Shown in pieces: positions 44,126 to 53,379 of a DNA stretch of 64,000 nucleotides. The DNA is from JAUCQB01 sp964586235 (GTDB taxonomy: Bacteria > Planctomycetota > Phycisphaerae > UBA1845 > PWPN01): assembly GCA_964586235.1 (NCBI GenBank), contig CAZPIO010000013.1, positions 26,017 through 90,016 of the forward strand, read 5' to 3'. Each line of letters opens with the position of its first letter. Positions within the stretch are counted from its first letter, which is position 1. A program made the translations under genes and the position numbers. The notes beneath the pieces are model-generated. The model was not told where the DNA came from. It made no database searches and worked only from the letters and a program-made list of their open reading frames with translations.

Positions 44126-45382
44126 TCAACCGGTCAGCTCGGGCGAAGGAAAGCCGTCCCGCACCCGACGGCCATAGGGAAAGGCGACCTTTCTGGACAC
44201 CCTCTGCTTGTGCTTGAGCCGCAGGCGAAGGTTGTCCAGTGCGTTCATGAAATTTATATACGAGTCATAGGGGGTATCGTACGGATTGAAGTACTTGTGC
44301 ACGTCGCCGTCGGAGAACCACTTCACGCACATGTAGTAGAAATGGTCCGAGGTCTGCATCAGCCGCCAGTCCCGGATCAGGTTCGGATCGCCGGTCGCTT
44401 TCACATCCTTCTCCAGCCGGTACAGCTCGTGCAGGGCGTTGGACTGCATCGCGTTGCCCAGCCACGCCGAGAGATCGCGCTCGACGTCCGCCCAACTGAT
44501 CATGTGCGGCACGTCGTATTCGCCTGAAACCGGGTAGGTGTCGATCACCTCCGAGGGCGTCCTGAAGTTGTTGTCCCGGTGCTTGAAGATCTCGTGCGGC
44601 AGGTGGTTGAGAAACTCGAAGATGCCGGTCTCGGCCCACTGGTGTTCGCCGAGGGTCTCGTAGTCCATGAACAGGTTGACGGTGTAGCCGTTGCCGTTGA
44701 CCTCATTGATCCAGCGGCCGAACTTTTCGGTGGTGAGCGGCCATTCGGACCAGTGCCGGTTGGAAAAACGGAAGGCCACGTCGTCGCTCAGGCGGTGGTT
44801 CCTGAGCAACAGAATGACTTTGTCGGTGGTCGGGGGCCGGTAGAGATAGTTCGGCGACCGGTAGCCCAGCAGGTGGTCGGCACCCTCGCAGATGATCCCC
44901 TTGTAGCCCAGGTCGGCGACGAAGGTGGCGACGTCGTTGTTGTGGACGAGCTCGGTGTTGCGGAAAACCTGCGGCTTGGACCCGAAAAGCTGCATGATGC
45001 GGTCGCGGTGCATGGCGACCTGCTCGGCGAACTCGTCGCGCGAGTAGAGAAAGCTGAGCGAGTGATAGTAGGTCTCCGCCAGAAACTCGACGCAGCCGGT
45101 CTCGGCCAGCCGCTGAAAGCTGTCCAGCACCTCGGGGGCGTAGCGCTCGAACTGCTCGATCACCACCCCGGTCAGCGAGTAGGAGATCTTGAAATGGCCC
45201 TCGTACCGCTTGACCAGGTCGAGCATCAGCCGGTTGGCCGGAAGGTAGCACTTCTCGGCCACCTTGCGGCAGATTTCACGGTTTTTCGGCTCGTCAAAGT
45301 AGTTGTGATCGGTGTCAAAAATGCTGTAACGGCGGAGCCGCAAAGGCTGGTGAACCTGAAAATAGAAACAAATAGAAGCCAC
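44126..45382 (-). CDS. Glycoside hydrolase family 57 (alpha-amylase/4-alpha-glucanotransferase-like)
   Basis: 418 residues from GTG 45382 with AGGGG 7 nt upstream. It opens ICFYFQVHQPLRLRRYSIFD, with the H-Q-P motif of GH57 region 1. Region 3 is QVFRNTELVHNND with the nucleophile Glu at about residue 142, and region 4 MDYETLGEHQW has the acid/base Asp at about 237. GH57 enzymes act on alpha-glucans such as glycogen or starch and lack a signal peptide, as here, so it is cytoplasmic. A length near 420 fits the short bacterial alpha-amylase group, whose exact activity varies. Confidence 0.92.
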   Translation of the reverse strand: MASICFYFQVHQPLRLRRYSIFDTDHNYFDEPKNREICRKVAEKCYLPANRLMLDLVKRYEGHFKISYSLTGVVIEQFERYAPEVLDSFQRLAETGCVEFLAETYYHSLSFLYSRDEFAEQVAMHRDRIMQLFGSKPQVFRNTELVHNNDVATFVADLGYKGIICEGADHLLGYRSPNYLYRPPTTDKVILLLRNHRLSDDVAFRFSNRHWSEWPLTTEKFGRWINEVNGNGYTVNLFMDYETLGEHQWAETGIFEFLNHLPHEIFKHRDNNFRTPSEVIDTYPVSGEYDVPHMISWADVERDLSAWLGNAMQSNALHELYRLEKDVKATGDPNLIRDWRLMQTSDHFYYMCVKWFSDGDVHKYFNPYDTPYDSYINFMNALDNLRLRLKHKQRVSRKVAFPYGRRVRDGFPSPELTG

Positions 45383-45906
45383 TGAAACACCCCTGCCCGT
45401 TCAGGGCGACGACCTACCCGGGAACCGCGCTGCGAAACCGCGACACCCGGCCGGAATCCTCTGTTCACCAGCCGGGCGGCAGTGATAACATTATAACGCA
45501 TCCGCGATTGCAGAGCTACCGGCAAGCAGGCTTCTGACCATCTGTCGCGCGCGGACGAAAGGCGAACAGGCGCCGCCGGATGCGGCCGGGAGATGCAGCG
45601 GCCGATCCCAGGCTGGATCACCGATGCATCCCCCTGCCAATGACGCTGCCGTCCCCGCAAGCCCTGTCCCCCCGTCCGTCCGACAACCGCCGCCGCCGAG
45701 GACCCTCTCGCAAGCGGACCGCACCACACCTGCCGAGTGACAGGCAAACGCCCCACCCAGATCTTGCCCGAATCCGGGTTCCTGTCCGACCGTAAAAACA
45801 GCCCGACCCGGAGAGGTTCCGGGTCGGGGTAGAAACTCATCCAACTACCGGCGGAACGACTTGGATAGGCTCGGTCCGGGTCAACCCTGACTGAGCCGTC
45901 GATCGC
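45383..45906. other. Intergenic region upstream of the GH57 gene and downstream of the large RTX gene
   Basis: 524 bp. TATAAT on the minus strand (45490-45495) is a likely -10 for the GH57 gene, about 100 nt before its start; no good -35 is seen. The terminator at 45802-45828 ends the upstream RTX gene. Open frames here lack support. Confidence 0.5.
45802..45828 (-). terminator. Intrinsic terminator of the 1630-residue RTX gene
   Basis: 11-bp perfect arms CCCGACCCGGA / TCCGGGTCGGG with a 5-nt loop; on the minus strand it is followed by CTGTTTTTAC. It lies about 80 bp past the stop at 45907. The arms resemble the palindromes around the RAYT gene, but the loop is 5 nt. Confidence 0.9.
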
Positions 45907-48900
45907 TCACCATTCGCGGCGTTTCATGGCCGCCATCAGGAACAGGCCGACCATGACCATGGTCAGGTTCACGCCCGCGCCACAGATCGGCAAGCCAATC
46001 CAGCGCACCGGAGCGCCGGGGTTGTCGGTATTGTCGGTCTGGCCGCCATCGGGCGGATTCTGGTCACCGCCGTCCGGGTTAGGGTCGGTACCAGGGTCAT
46101 CGCCTGGATCGGGCTGGCCGTCACCGGGTTGCTCGCTGTCGCCCGTCCCGGTCGGGTTGCCGCTGGTATCCAGCGCGAAAACCGTCACGGTCACGGAATC
46201 GGAGGCCACACTGCCCAGCTTGTCGGTAACGGTAAGCACATAGGTCGTGTTCTCAAGCGGAGCCACGGTGACCGCCGGGATATTCGTCGCCGAGATGAAC
46301 CCGCCGTCGGTGGTACCCTGGACCGCCCAGGCGAAACCGTAGGGCGCGACACCGCCGGTCACCGTTGGTCGCAGTTCAACCTGCTGGCCGCTGGTGATCA
46401 CCCGGTCGGCGCCCGCAAAGACGGAGAACGCACCCGCGACACGGACCTTGACAAACGCGGTCTGCACCGTCCCGAGGGAGTCGGTCACCGTCAACCGGTA
46501 ACTCGTCTCTCGAACCGGGCTGGCGACCGCGGTCTGGATCTGGTTTGCCTGGAACGAGCCGCCCGCGTAGGTCAGGATGGTGATCTTGCGGGTGGGCAGC
46601 TTCGGATCGGTGTCCGTGGTCGGATCCCACTTGGCGGTGTAGGGAGGCTTGCCGCCGCTGGCCGAGAACGGGATCGAAACCGATCCGCCGGGCTCTGAAA
46701 CCTCAAGCTCGCCGAGCACGCCGATCAGGACCTTCAGTTGCGGATTAGGCACCACCGCCCCGCCGGTGTCACCGCCGCCGTCGTCGGTCTCCAGCGAAAT
46801 CGGTCCGGCCGGCCCGAGCACGCGCTCGATGCCGGTCAGCAAGTCACTGCCGCCTTGGCCGTCGTTGCCGACCAGGTAGCCCCCGGCCTCCTCGGAATAG
46901 GTGAAGTCCGTCGGGTCAATGCAGTTCACACAACTCTGGTAATCGCCGGTGTCTTCGCCGACGCCGCCCATGAGCGTGTCGTTGCCGGGCCCGCCGTTGA
47001 GGGTGTCGTCACCGGCCCTGCCCAGGATCATGTTGTTGAGCTCGTTGCCGACCAGGATATCGCCGGCACCTGTCGGCCCGACAAAGTTCGAGCCGATCAG
47101 GTTCTCGAACCGCAGAACGGTGTCCCAGCCGCCGGCCTTGGTGTTCTGAGGCTGAGTATCGGCCAGACTGACGTTGACGACACCCTTGGCGTGGGCGTAC
47201 GAGATGAAGTCGCCCTGGGCCATGTAGGGGCTCCCACCGCCGTCGAGCTTGTCATTGCCAGAACCGCTTTCGATGAGGTCATTGCCCGGCACGACGGTGC
47301 CGAAGACACCCGCCAGGATGAGACTGACAATGGTGGTTTCGGTGGTCTCCGGGGCGTCGCCGCAGATGATGTTGTGATACAGCGAACCGTCGGTGAGACC
47401 CTTGGTCGCGTCACCGCCGACGAGCACATCGTCCCCGCTCCACCCGACGAGGATGCACGGCAAAGTCTGATGCCCGAAGATCACGTCGCTGGCCATCGAC
47501 CCCAGAACCACCTCAAAGCGGTCCGTGGACTCGTTGTAGTATGGCGTGCTGGGATCGTTCGGAGGGGCGTTGACGATCGTGTCAACCATCCGCGGGACGG
47601 CCGGAATGGCCGGGACCGAGGTGGAATCACCGAAGCCGCCGCCGTCCACCGCCGAGTTGGCACACAGCACGGTGTTGCTGCTCGTGCACGGGGCCAGCGG
47701 AAGCGGCGTGAGCGAGCTGGGCGCCAGCGGGAGAATCGTCGGGTCGCTGACCGTCTCTTCCTCCCACTGCTTGAGGTCCACCGATTCGTTGCGCAGGTTG
47801 GCCACGACGGGGTTGAGGCTTCCGAATTCGGAGTAGTTCAGCACGTCATACGTGCCGGCGCCCCCGGACAGCACATCCGCACCCGCCCCGCCGAACACCA
47901 GATCGTTGCCGCCGTCACCGTAGACCTTGTCGTTGCCGTAGCCGCCGTAGAGCAGGTCGTCGTGACCGGCCATGGCGTACTCCGGCCGGAGCTCCAGGCC
48001 CAGCGGAACCATCAGGGTCATGTTCAGATACGGGCCCTCGGGGTCGCAGTGGATGTCGGTGTCGCCGCAAATCACGTCGTCACCCGCGCCGCCGTGGATG
48101 TAGTCCTCGCCGCCGCGGCCCATGATCACGTCGTTGCCTTGGCGGCCGAGAAGGATGTTCATGTATTCTCCGGAAACATACCTGGGCATACCGCTGCCCA
48201 CTTTGTCCACGCTGACGTAGTTGATGCCATAACCGGCGCCGTAGGCCATCAGATAGCCGGCCAGGTCTTCGCCGCTGCCGATGATCACATCGTCAAAATC
48301 AGAGCCGATGACATTTTCGATCCCGTAGATGAAGTCGTAGCCGTCCTCGCCGTCGTAGGCTTCTCCCGCGTTGAAAGTCTGGGATGTCGCGTCGGTAGCC
48401 CCGCCGAGTCGGACGACAATGCCCTGGTGCAGCCACTGCGAGGCGGTGGAGTAATCCAGCGTGTCCGGGTCGAAGTCACGATAGTTGCTGAAGGAGTAGC
48501 TGCCGCCGTAGATACTGTCGCTGCCGGCGTTGCCCTGAATGACATCGCTGTCCTCACCGCCGACGATCGTGTCGCTGCCGGCCCCGCCGTACAACTGGTC
48601 GAGGCCCCAGCCGCCATAGATGGTGTCGGAGTACATGGCCAACGTGCTCGGGCTGGTCGGGTCGATTTCCCAGATTCCGTCATCCACCAGGGGGTCCAAC
48701 ACAAACCCGGACTTGCTCAGGTAATCGTAGTCGTAGTCGCCCCAGATGTAATCTGAGCCGTACTCGACGAACCCCATCGTGCCGTCGGTTTCGTCGATGT
48801 AATTCTCGCCGTAGATGGTGTCGCTGCCCCCGCAGCCGTAGATGGTGTCGCTGCCGCCACCGCCGGCGATCACATCGGTATCCAGGTCGCCGCCGTCGGG

Positions 48901-50799
48901 AAAGAACGGAGGCTTGCCAAGCGGGATGTGCAGCCCGCCCCAGATGGTATCCATTCCCGCCTCACCGTCGTAGAAAGCCTCTTCATCATCGTCGAGCTTC
49001 CGGGTAATAAAGTCGAGGGTGTCGGGGCGTCGCGGATCGCCCAGCACATCGCTGCCCAGACCGCCGACGATTATGTCGTCCCCCAGCATACCCATGATGT
49101 AGTCGGTACCGACGGCGAACGCAGGGCTCGTGGGCATAACCTTCTGAGTGACCTCGCCCGAGTCCAGATCCATGTAGACCAACGGCACGATGTCACGCAT
49201 GTCGATGATGGCAATGTTGACCGGCATCGAGGGATCCAGCGGGTTGGGCTCCCCGAGCAGGAAATCGGGGATACCGTTGCCGTTGGTGTCTGTCGGGGTG
49301 GTGACACCCGGCACCGGGCTGAACAACGGATCGCCGTCGCCGAACAGGATGTCATCCCCGGCGAATCCGCGGATCCTGTCGTAGCCCGCGCCGCCGAACA
49401 CGTAATCGGTCGTGTCAAGCTCGTTTTTCGAGTTGCGTTCCCAGCAGGCCTGCCATTCGCTCTCCGGCGTGTTGGGATCTTCGGCCCCGCAGGCATCGAT
49501 GACGTTGAGGCTGGGCGTCCCGTAGATGATGTCCATGCCGATGCCGCCCCTCAGCGTATCGAGGCCCTGCATGCCCATGATCACCGTGCCGGCTTTTGCG
49601 TTCCCGGTCAGCGAGTCGTCCAATCGCGAACCGCGGATGACCCTGAAACCGATAACCGTATCTGAGGTGCCCCAGGTATCGGTAGCGCTGACCGTCGCAA
49701 GATTGACGCTCGCGCCGTTGTCACCACCGTCCCACATGTAATCGAGCACATCGCCGCCGCCGCCCCTCAGCGTATCGTCTCCAGCGTTCCCCACGAGCAG
49801 GTCGTTGCCCCCACCGCCGTTGATGGTGTCGTCCTTGGTACCGCCGAACAGGTAATCGGTGACCGGGCCGCCGCTGATGTTGTCCTCATCCTCGATGTCC
49901 GCATCCGGCGGCAGGACCGGGCCGCCCAGGATGTAGTTGACGCCCTCGCCGCCGATCAGCCGATCATCACCCGAGCCGCCGAAGATGACATCGCAAAAGT
50001 AATCTTGCAGTTCCCTGGGATACCAACCGGGGGCCTGGATGCCGGGCGGCGGAACCCACTGGTCGCGGCCCTTAGGCTCCAGCAGGCAGTCGTCCTCGGC
50101 CTCGCCCTGTCCGCCGCGGATGTAGTCGTCGCCGGCCCCGCCAATAATCGTGTCGCAACCCGGCCCGCCATCCACCGGATGATCGTCCTCGCGATCACCA
50201 TCGTCCCCGTCCCCGCAATCGATGATGTCGTTGCCTTCCTCGCCAAGGATGACATCGTTGTTGGGGGTGCCGATCAGAATATCATCGCCCGGCCCGCCGA
50301 AGATCCAGAACTCGGGCCCGTCTTCGGGCATGTTCGAGGCATCCACTCGGTCATTGCCATCGAGTGCGTTCACGGTAAAGGTCTCGATGCCGTCATCCCT
50401 GACGTAACAGGTGATCGTCTGCTGACCGTCGTCGTAGATGACGTCGATGGTCTCGATCTCTTCCGTCTCCTCCGTGGGTTCACCGTCCGGCTCTTGGGGT
50501 GGGACGATCGTGGTGAGCGTGCATTTGCCCACAGTGAAAATCCACGACTCATCAATCTCGCCGTCGGCATCCTGGACCGATGCGGTATTTTCACCAATGG
50601 TGACAGGCCCGGGCAGAACGTCTATACATCTATCTACGCAGGCGGGGGCAGGGTCTTGGGCCATCGCACGCGTGGGGCCAAGCAGCCCGCACAGCAGAGC
50701 GCCGAGAAGCACCGACCCGGCCAGGAAGCTCACTACCTTCCCGGCGGCCGGCGTGGAACCACAGACCCCGTTGGTGCGATCGTCATCGGTTCTGATCAT
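45907..50799 (-). CDS. Giant RTX calcium-binding surface protein with C-terminal membrane anchor
   Basis: 1630 residues from ATG 50799 (AAGG about 9 nt upstream); ATG 50817 is an alternative. A long signal peptide ends GPTRAMAQ (about residue 50). Residues about 130-1250 are a continuous but irregular series of RTX nonapeptides such as GGPGDDILIGTPNNDVIL and GGAGDDYIRGG, many interrupted by longer inserts. Two Ig/PKD-like domains follow (SFSASGGKPPYTAKWD and TVTGGVAPYGFAWAV types), then a linker of Asp/Pro/Gly/Gln. The end is WIGLPICGAGVNLTMVMVGL and then a basic MKRREW: a Cys-containing motif, membrane helix and basic tail, typical of C-terminal sorting signals. It is probably a calcium-stiffened cell-surface protein. 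No function beyond that is claimed. Confidence 0.85.
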   Translation of the reverse strand: MIRTDDDRTNGVCGSTPAAGKVVSFLAGSVLLGALLCGLLGPTRAMAQDPAPACVDRCIDVLPGPVTIGENTASVQDADGEIDESWIFTVGKCTLTTIVPPQEPDGEPTEETEEIETIDVIYDDGQQTITCYVRDDGIETFTVNALDGNDRVDASNMPEDGPEFWIFGGPGDDILIGTPNNDVILGEEGNDIIDCGDGDDGDREDDHPVDGGPGCDTIIGGAGDDYIRGGQGEAEDDCLLEPKGRDQWVPPPGIQAPGWYPRELQDYFCDVIFGGSGDDRLIGGEGVNYILGGPVLPPDADIEDEDNISGGPVTDYLFGGTKDDTINGGGGNDLLVGNAGDDTLRGGGGDVLDYMWDGGDNGASVNLATVSATDTWGTSDTVIGFRVIRGSRLDDSLTGNAKAGTVIMGMQGLDTLRGGIGMDIIYGTPSLNVIDACGAEDPNTPESEWQACWERNSKNELDTTDYVFGGAGYDRIRGFAGDDILFGDGDPLFSPVPGVTTPTDTNGNGIPDFLLGEPNPLDPSMPVNIAIIDMRDIVPLVYMDLDSGEVTQKVMPTSPAFAVGTDYIMGMLGDDIIVGGLGSDVLGDPRRPDTLDFITRKLDDDEEAFYDGEAGMDTIWGGLHIPLGKPPFFPDGGDLDTDVIAGGGGSDTIYGCGGSDTIYGENYIDETDGTMGFVEYGSDYIWGDYDYDYLSKSGFVLDPLVDDGIWEIDPTSPSTLAMYSDTIYGGWGLDQLYGGAGSDTIVGGEDSDVIQGNAGSDSIYGGSYSFSNYRDFDPDTLDYSTASQWLHQGIVVRLGGATDATSQTFNAGEAYDGEDGYDFIYGIENVIGSDFDDVIIGSGEDLAGYLMAYGAGYGINYVSVDKVGSGMPRYVSGEYMNILLGRQGNDVIMGRGGEDYIHGGAGDDVICGDTDIHCDPEGPYLNMTLMVPLGLELRPEYAMAGHDDLLYGGYGNDKVYGDGGNDLVFGGAGADVLSGGAGTYDVLNYSEFGSLNPVVANLRNESVDLKQWEEETVSDPTILPLAPSSLTPLPLAPCTSSNTVLCANSAVDGGGFGDSTSVPAIPAVPRMVDTIVNAPPNDPSTPYYNESTDRFEVVLGSMASDVIFGHQTLPCILVGWSGDDVLVGGDATKGLTDGSLYHNIICGDAPETTETTIVSLILAGVFGTVVPGNDLIESGSGNDKLDGGGSPYMAQGDFISYAHAKGVVNVSLADTQPQNTKAGGWDTVLRFENLIGSNFVGPTGAGDILVGNELNNMILGRAGDDTLNGGPGNDTLMGGVGEDTGDYQSCVNCIDPTDFTYSEEAGGYLVGNDGQGGSDLLTGIERVLGPAGPISLETDDGGGDTGGAVVPNPQLKVLIGVLGELEVSEPGGSVSIPFSASGGKPPYTAKWDPTTDTDPKLPTRKITILTYAGGSFQANQIQTAVASPVRETSYRLTVTDSLGTVQTAFVKVRVAGAFSVFAGADRVITSGQQVELRPTVTGGVAPYGFAWAVQGTTDGGFISATNIPAVTVAPLENTTYVLTVTDKLGSVASDSVTVTVFALDTSGNPTGTGDSEQPGDGQPDPGDDPGTDPNPDGGDQNPPDGGQTDNTDNPGAPVRWIGLPICGAGVNLTMVMVGLFLMAAMKRREW

Positions 50800-51322
50800 C
50801 GGAATGAACCTTATCATATTGAAAAGCAGGTACTTAACGCAGCCACGTCTCCACCGACTCCGGGGAACCCGGTCCGAACACGGCACGTTTCCCCCACTCC
50901 AGGTTTCAGCCCGGGCGGAGCCGACTATGGTATGGTAACCGGCCACAAATGTCCCGCCAATGGGGCCACATCCGGGCCGACCCAAGCAGTCAATCCCGCC
51001 ACCCGGCCGTTCATCATCCTCCGCGTGTCAGCACGACCACCACCACCGCCCGCAGGCACGGTCGGAAAACGGCGATCATGCGGTCTCCGCGCTTATGGGA
51101 CCCTCCTCCACCTGACCCACCCGGTGAATCGGAAAGCCGACCTCCGTCCTGGTGGGCCTGGACGCTTCCGCAATCGTCCCCCGCGGGACGAAATTGACCT
51201 TCCGTGGAGTCCCCTAACCCCTCCGCAACAAGACGAGTTCCGATAACGGAGTCTCTCCCACTTCCCGTTGCGGGCAAGATCACAGGCGAGCCTTCTCGAA
51301 CCGCCCGGATCCACTTCGGCAG
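50800..51322. other. Intergenic region upstream of the large RTX gene
   Basis: 523 bp between two minus-strand genes. It should carry the RTX promoter, but no clear sigma-70 boxes were seen. Open frames have no ribosome sites or family resemblance. No T-rich terminator follows the upstream gene's partner here. Confidence 0.45.
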
Positions 51323-52537
51323 TTACCGGTCCTCAGGCTGCTCACGCACCGCTGATCGGCTGACCTGCCTATTACTGTTGTTCCTCTGGAGACGCCGCTG
51401 GTCAAGCCGCCGAAAAACATTCTGATGAAAACGGCGACCCGCCGAACCCTTCGACTCGTGTCTGAGCGGCAAGGCGGACAGCAAACGCTCGACGGCGTCG
51501 TCGCCCGAGCTTCCGGCCAGATAGTGCTCGAAAAATGCAACCGTCCGGGCGGCGTAGTGCTCCGGGCGGACAACCACGCACTGATTGTGCTTGGCTCCCG
51601 GCACAACCCACAGGAATTTCGGACCTGGAGCCAGCTCGTACAGCATCTGCGACTGCTCGACGGGGATGTAGCTGTCCCGCTCGCCATGGATGAGGAGAAT
51701 CGGACGCGGCCCCTTCATGCGGGTCAGGGCCTTGCGAACCGACGGGAAAGTGCAGTGGAGCCTCTTGCGGCATTCGCAAAAGAGCAGCCACCGCAGGAAC
51801 CGCCAGAACTGCGGCGGATGGTTCTCGTATACAAATCGGACCTTGGCGAAGATATAGGCCCATCGCTTCATCAGGTGCTCGAGCGTGGCATCGGAACTGA
51901 AGACGCCGTCTGTGACGATGGCCTTTACGTTGCGGTTATTCTGAGCCGCCAGGATGGCCGCGCCGCCGCCCCGTGAGATGCCGACCAGCCCCATCTCGAC
52001 CGGCCGGCCCCTGCTTTCCAGCCAGTCCTCGACGAAGGCGATCGCTCCCAGGATGTCGTTCACCTCGTGGTTCGTCGGCCACTGCCGAGGCTGATAACCC
52101 GGCTGCAGACTCGACTCGCCGTGGCCGCGGAAATCGAAGCTGAACACGTCAAAACCGGCCCGCAGCAACGGGCGGCAGTAGCGGGCGCAACTGTACATGT
52201 CGCTCGAAAACTCGTGAGCGAAGATGATCATGCCCTTGGGCCGGCCGCCGTGATCCCCGAACAGAAACATGCCGCACAGGTTGAGATTGTCGAACGACCG
52301 GAAAACCACCCGCTCGCCGTCGATCCGCTCGAAATCGCAGGGACCCATCGCCAGGGGCGGCGGGGTGTCGCGGATGATGTTAAACATGATCTTGACGTAC
52401 TTGCGCAGAATAAGCCACACCGTGAGCAGCAGAAAGACCAGGGTCAGAAAGATGGAGACCAGGGCCCAGTTCCGCGCAAGGTAGACCCACCACGTATTCG
52501 CCGACATGTCCGATAGGGCCAGCAGTTCCAAGTGCAT
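51323..52537 (-). CDS. Membrane-anchored alpha/beta hydrolase
   Basis: 404 residues from ATG 52537 (an ATG at 52507 is possible). One N-terminal membrane helix (WALVSIFLTLVFLLLTVWLI) is followed by an alpha/beta hydrolase fold: IIFAHEFSSDMYSCARYC, FSFDFRGHGES, nucleophile elbow GLVGISRGGGAAIL with Ser at about residue 184, Asp in IHGERDSYIPVEQ and His in PGAKHNQCV. The full triad is present. A basic C-terminal tail of about 50 residues is an extension. It is likely an esterase or thioesterase facing either side of the inner membrane; substrate unknown. Confidence 0.85.
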   Translation of the reverse strand: MHLELLALSDMSANTWWVYLARNWALVSIFLTLVFLLLTVWLILRKYVKIMFNIIRDTPPPLAMGPCDFERIDGERVVFRSFDNLNLCGMFLFGDHGGRPKGMIIFAHEFSSDMYSCARYCRPLLRAGFDVFSFDFRGHGESSLQPGYQPRQWPTNHEVNDILGAIAFVEDWLESRGRPVEMGLVGISRGGGAAILAAQNNRNVKAIVTDGVFSSDATLEHLMKRWAYIFAKVRFVYENHPPQFWRFLRWLLFCECRKRLHCTFPSVRKALTRMKGPRPILLIHGERDSYIPVEQSQMLYELAPGPKFLWVVPGAKHNQCVVVRPEHYAARTVAFFEHYLAGSSGDDAVERLLSALPLRHESKGSAGRRFHQNVFRRLDQRRLQRNNSNRQVSRSAVREQPEDR

Positions 52538-52696
52538 CCTCAGCGTTGAAGCCTCGCCGTAACCCCGCAGCCGCGCCGGAAAACATGTTACGCACCGACC
52601 CCGCGGGGAATCAAGGGCGGAGCATAAAACGAATGAATCGGCACCTGCCGCCGTGCGGGGTGAATCAAAGAGCCCGCAGCCTCGGCCTTCACCATT

Positions 52697-52843
52697 CTAC
52701 GTCCGCCCGCTGCCGCTGGCCCCCTGCCGGTATCCGGGCAACTCCGCCACCACGTTGTCCTCGTAATCCCGGTAGATCCGCGCATCGCCGCGGGTCTCGG
52801 TCCGGGCCTGGTTCTCACCAGAGCATGGGGGTGCCCTCGACAT
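52697..52843 (-). CDS. Possible small gene or frameshifted remainder
   Basis: 48 residues from ATG 52843. The part RGDARIYRDYEDNVVAELPG has normal codon use and protein-like composition, while the start is inside the preceding 52-residue frame. It may be the continuation of that gene after a frameshift. No family is recognised. Confidence 0.25.
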   Translation of the reverse strand: MSRAPPCSGENQARTETRGDARIYRDYEDNVVAELPGYRQGASGSGRT

Positions 52844-52973
52844 CCACGAAGGACGACGTCGAGCAGGCGTGCCCTTTGTGTGTGGTCATGCACCGCTGCA
52901 GGGTGAAACGCAGCGAGTCGGCGGCACTGTGAAGAATGCTGTATTTCGGGTCAGCCGTGACATGAATCGCCAT
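52815..52973 (-). CDS. Possible small protein, 52 residues
   Basis: ATG 52973 is preceded by GGAGG with 9 nt spacing. The sequence starts MAIHVTADPKYSILHSAADS and has CMTTHKGHAC, with high GC at third positions as in real genes of this window. It overlaps the next small frame in a different phase. Both could be parts of one gene broken by a frameshift. No signal peptide or known family. Confidence 0.35.
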   Translation of the reverse strand: MAIHVTADPKYSILHSAADSLRFTLQRCMTTHKGHACSTSSFVDVEGTPMLW

Positions 52974-53148
52974 AGGTGAGATCCTCCACCACGCGTGGCG
53001 TTCCCGCGCCCCGCGCGCCCTTTTGCATGCGCCGTGACCGCCTCACCGGCGGAAGTGGGGTATCGCGAAATCAGGAGCAATAACACAATCGTGAACCAGC
53101 CCTGCGGCTCACCGCAACCTCCGGCCAGGCCGACCGTCAACTGACCGT

Positions 53149-53344
53149 AAAAAGAAAACACCGGGCGTCCGAAGACGACCCGGTGCTTTCCGGAGGGGAA
53201 AAGCACTATGAACTCCGCCTGCTGGCGGTCATTCGCGTCTCTTTCTGGCACATCAGCGCAGAATCCGTGGACTGAACCGTCCACATCGAGAAAGGTCCTA
53301 AGGCTCCGGCCTTGGAGCCTCTCTCTCTCCGCCCTGTTGTGTCA
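53149..53344 (-). ncRNA. Candidate structured small RNA with its own promoter and terminator
   Basis: A transcript starting near 53344 would run about 196 nt to the U tract at 53149. In order on the minus strand it can form five hairpins: AGGCTCC/GGAGCCT (53301-53320), GTGGAC/GTCCAC (53267-53284), TTCTG/CAGAA (53243-53263), CCGCC/GGCGG (53215-53228), GTGCTTT/AAAGCAC (53183-53206), and then the terminator stem. It matches no RNA family I can name by eye: not tmRNA, SRP RNA or 6S. No good reading frame covers it. It may be a regulatory RNA or a leader ended by attenuation. Confidence 0.5.
53159..53185 (-). terminator. Intrinsic terminator of the candidate small RNA
   Basis: On the minus strand CACCGGGTCGTC pairs with GACGCCCGGTG around a TTCG tetraloop, with one bulged base, and is followed by TTTTCTTTTT. 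This is a strong terminator; no protein gene ends just upstream of it. Confidence 0.85.
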
Positions 53345-53350
53345 CATAAT

Positions 53351-53379
53351 AGAATACTCGATAACAGGCCGGATCGCAA
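53351..53379 (-). promoter_or_regulatory. Putative sigma-70 promoter of the candidate small RNA
   Basis: On the minus strand TTGCGA (53374-53379), 17-nt spacer, TATTCT (53351-53356). Each box has four of six consensus bases or better, and the spacer is ideal. The start would be near 53344. Confidence 0.5.

Noticed and set aside
45907..50799. Tandem DNA repeat or assembly artefact
   Set aside because: The repetition is at protein level (RTX nonapeptides) with diverged DNA and a continuous open frame.
53149..53344. 6S RNA, SRP RNA or tmRNA
   Set aside because: There is no long closing stem, no SRP loop motif, and no tRNA-like end; it remains an unclassified candidate.
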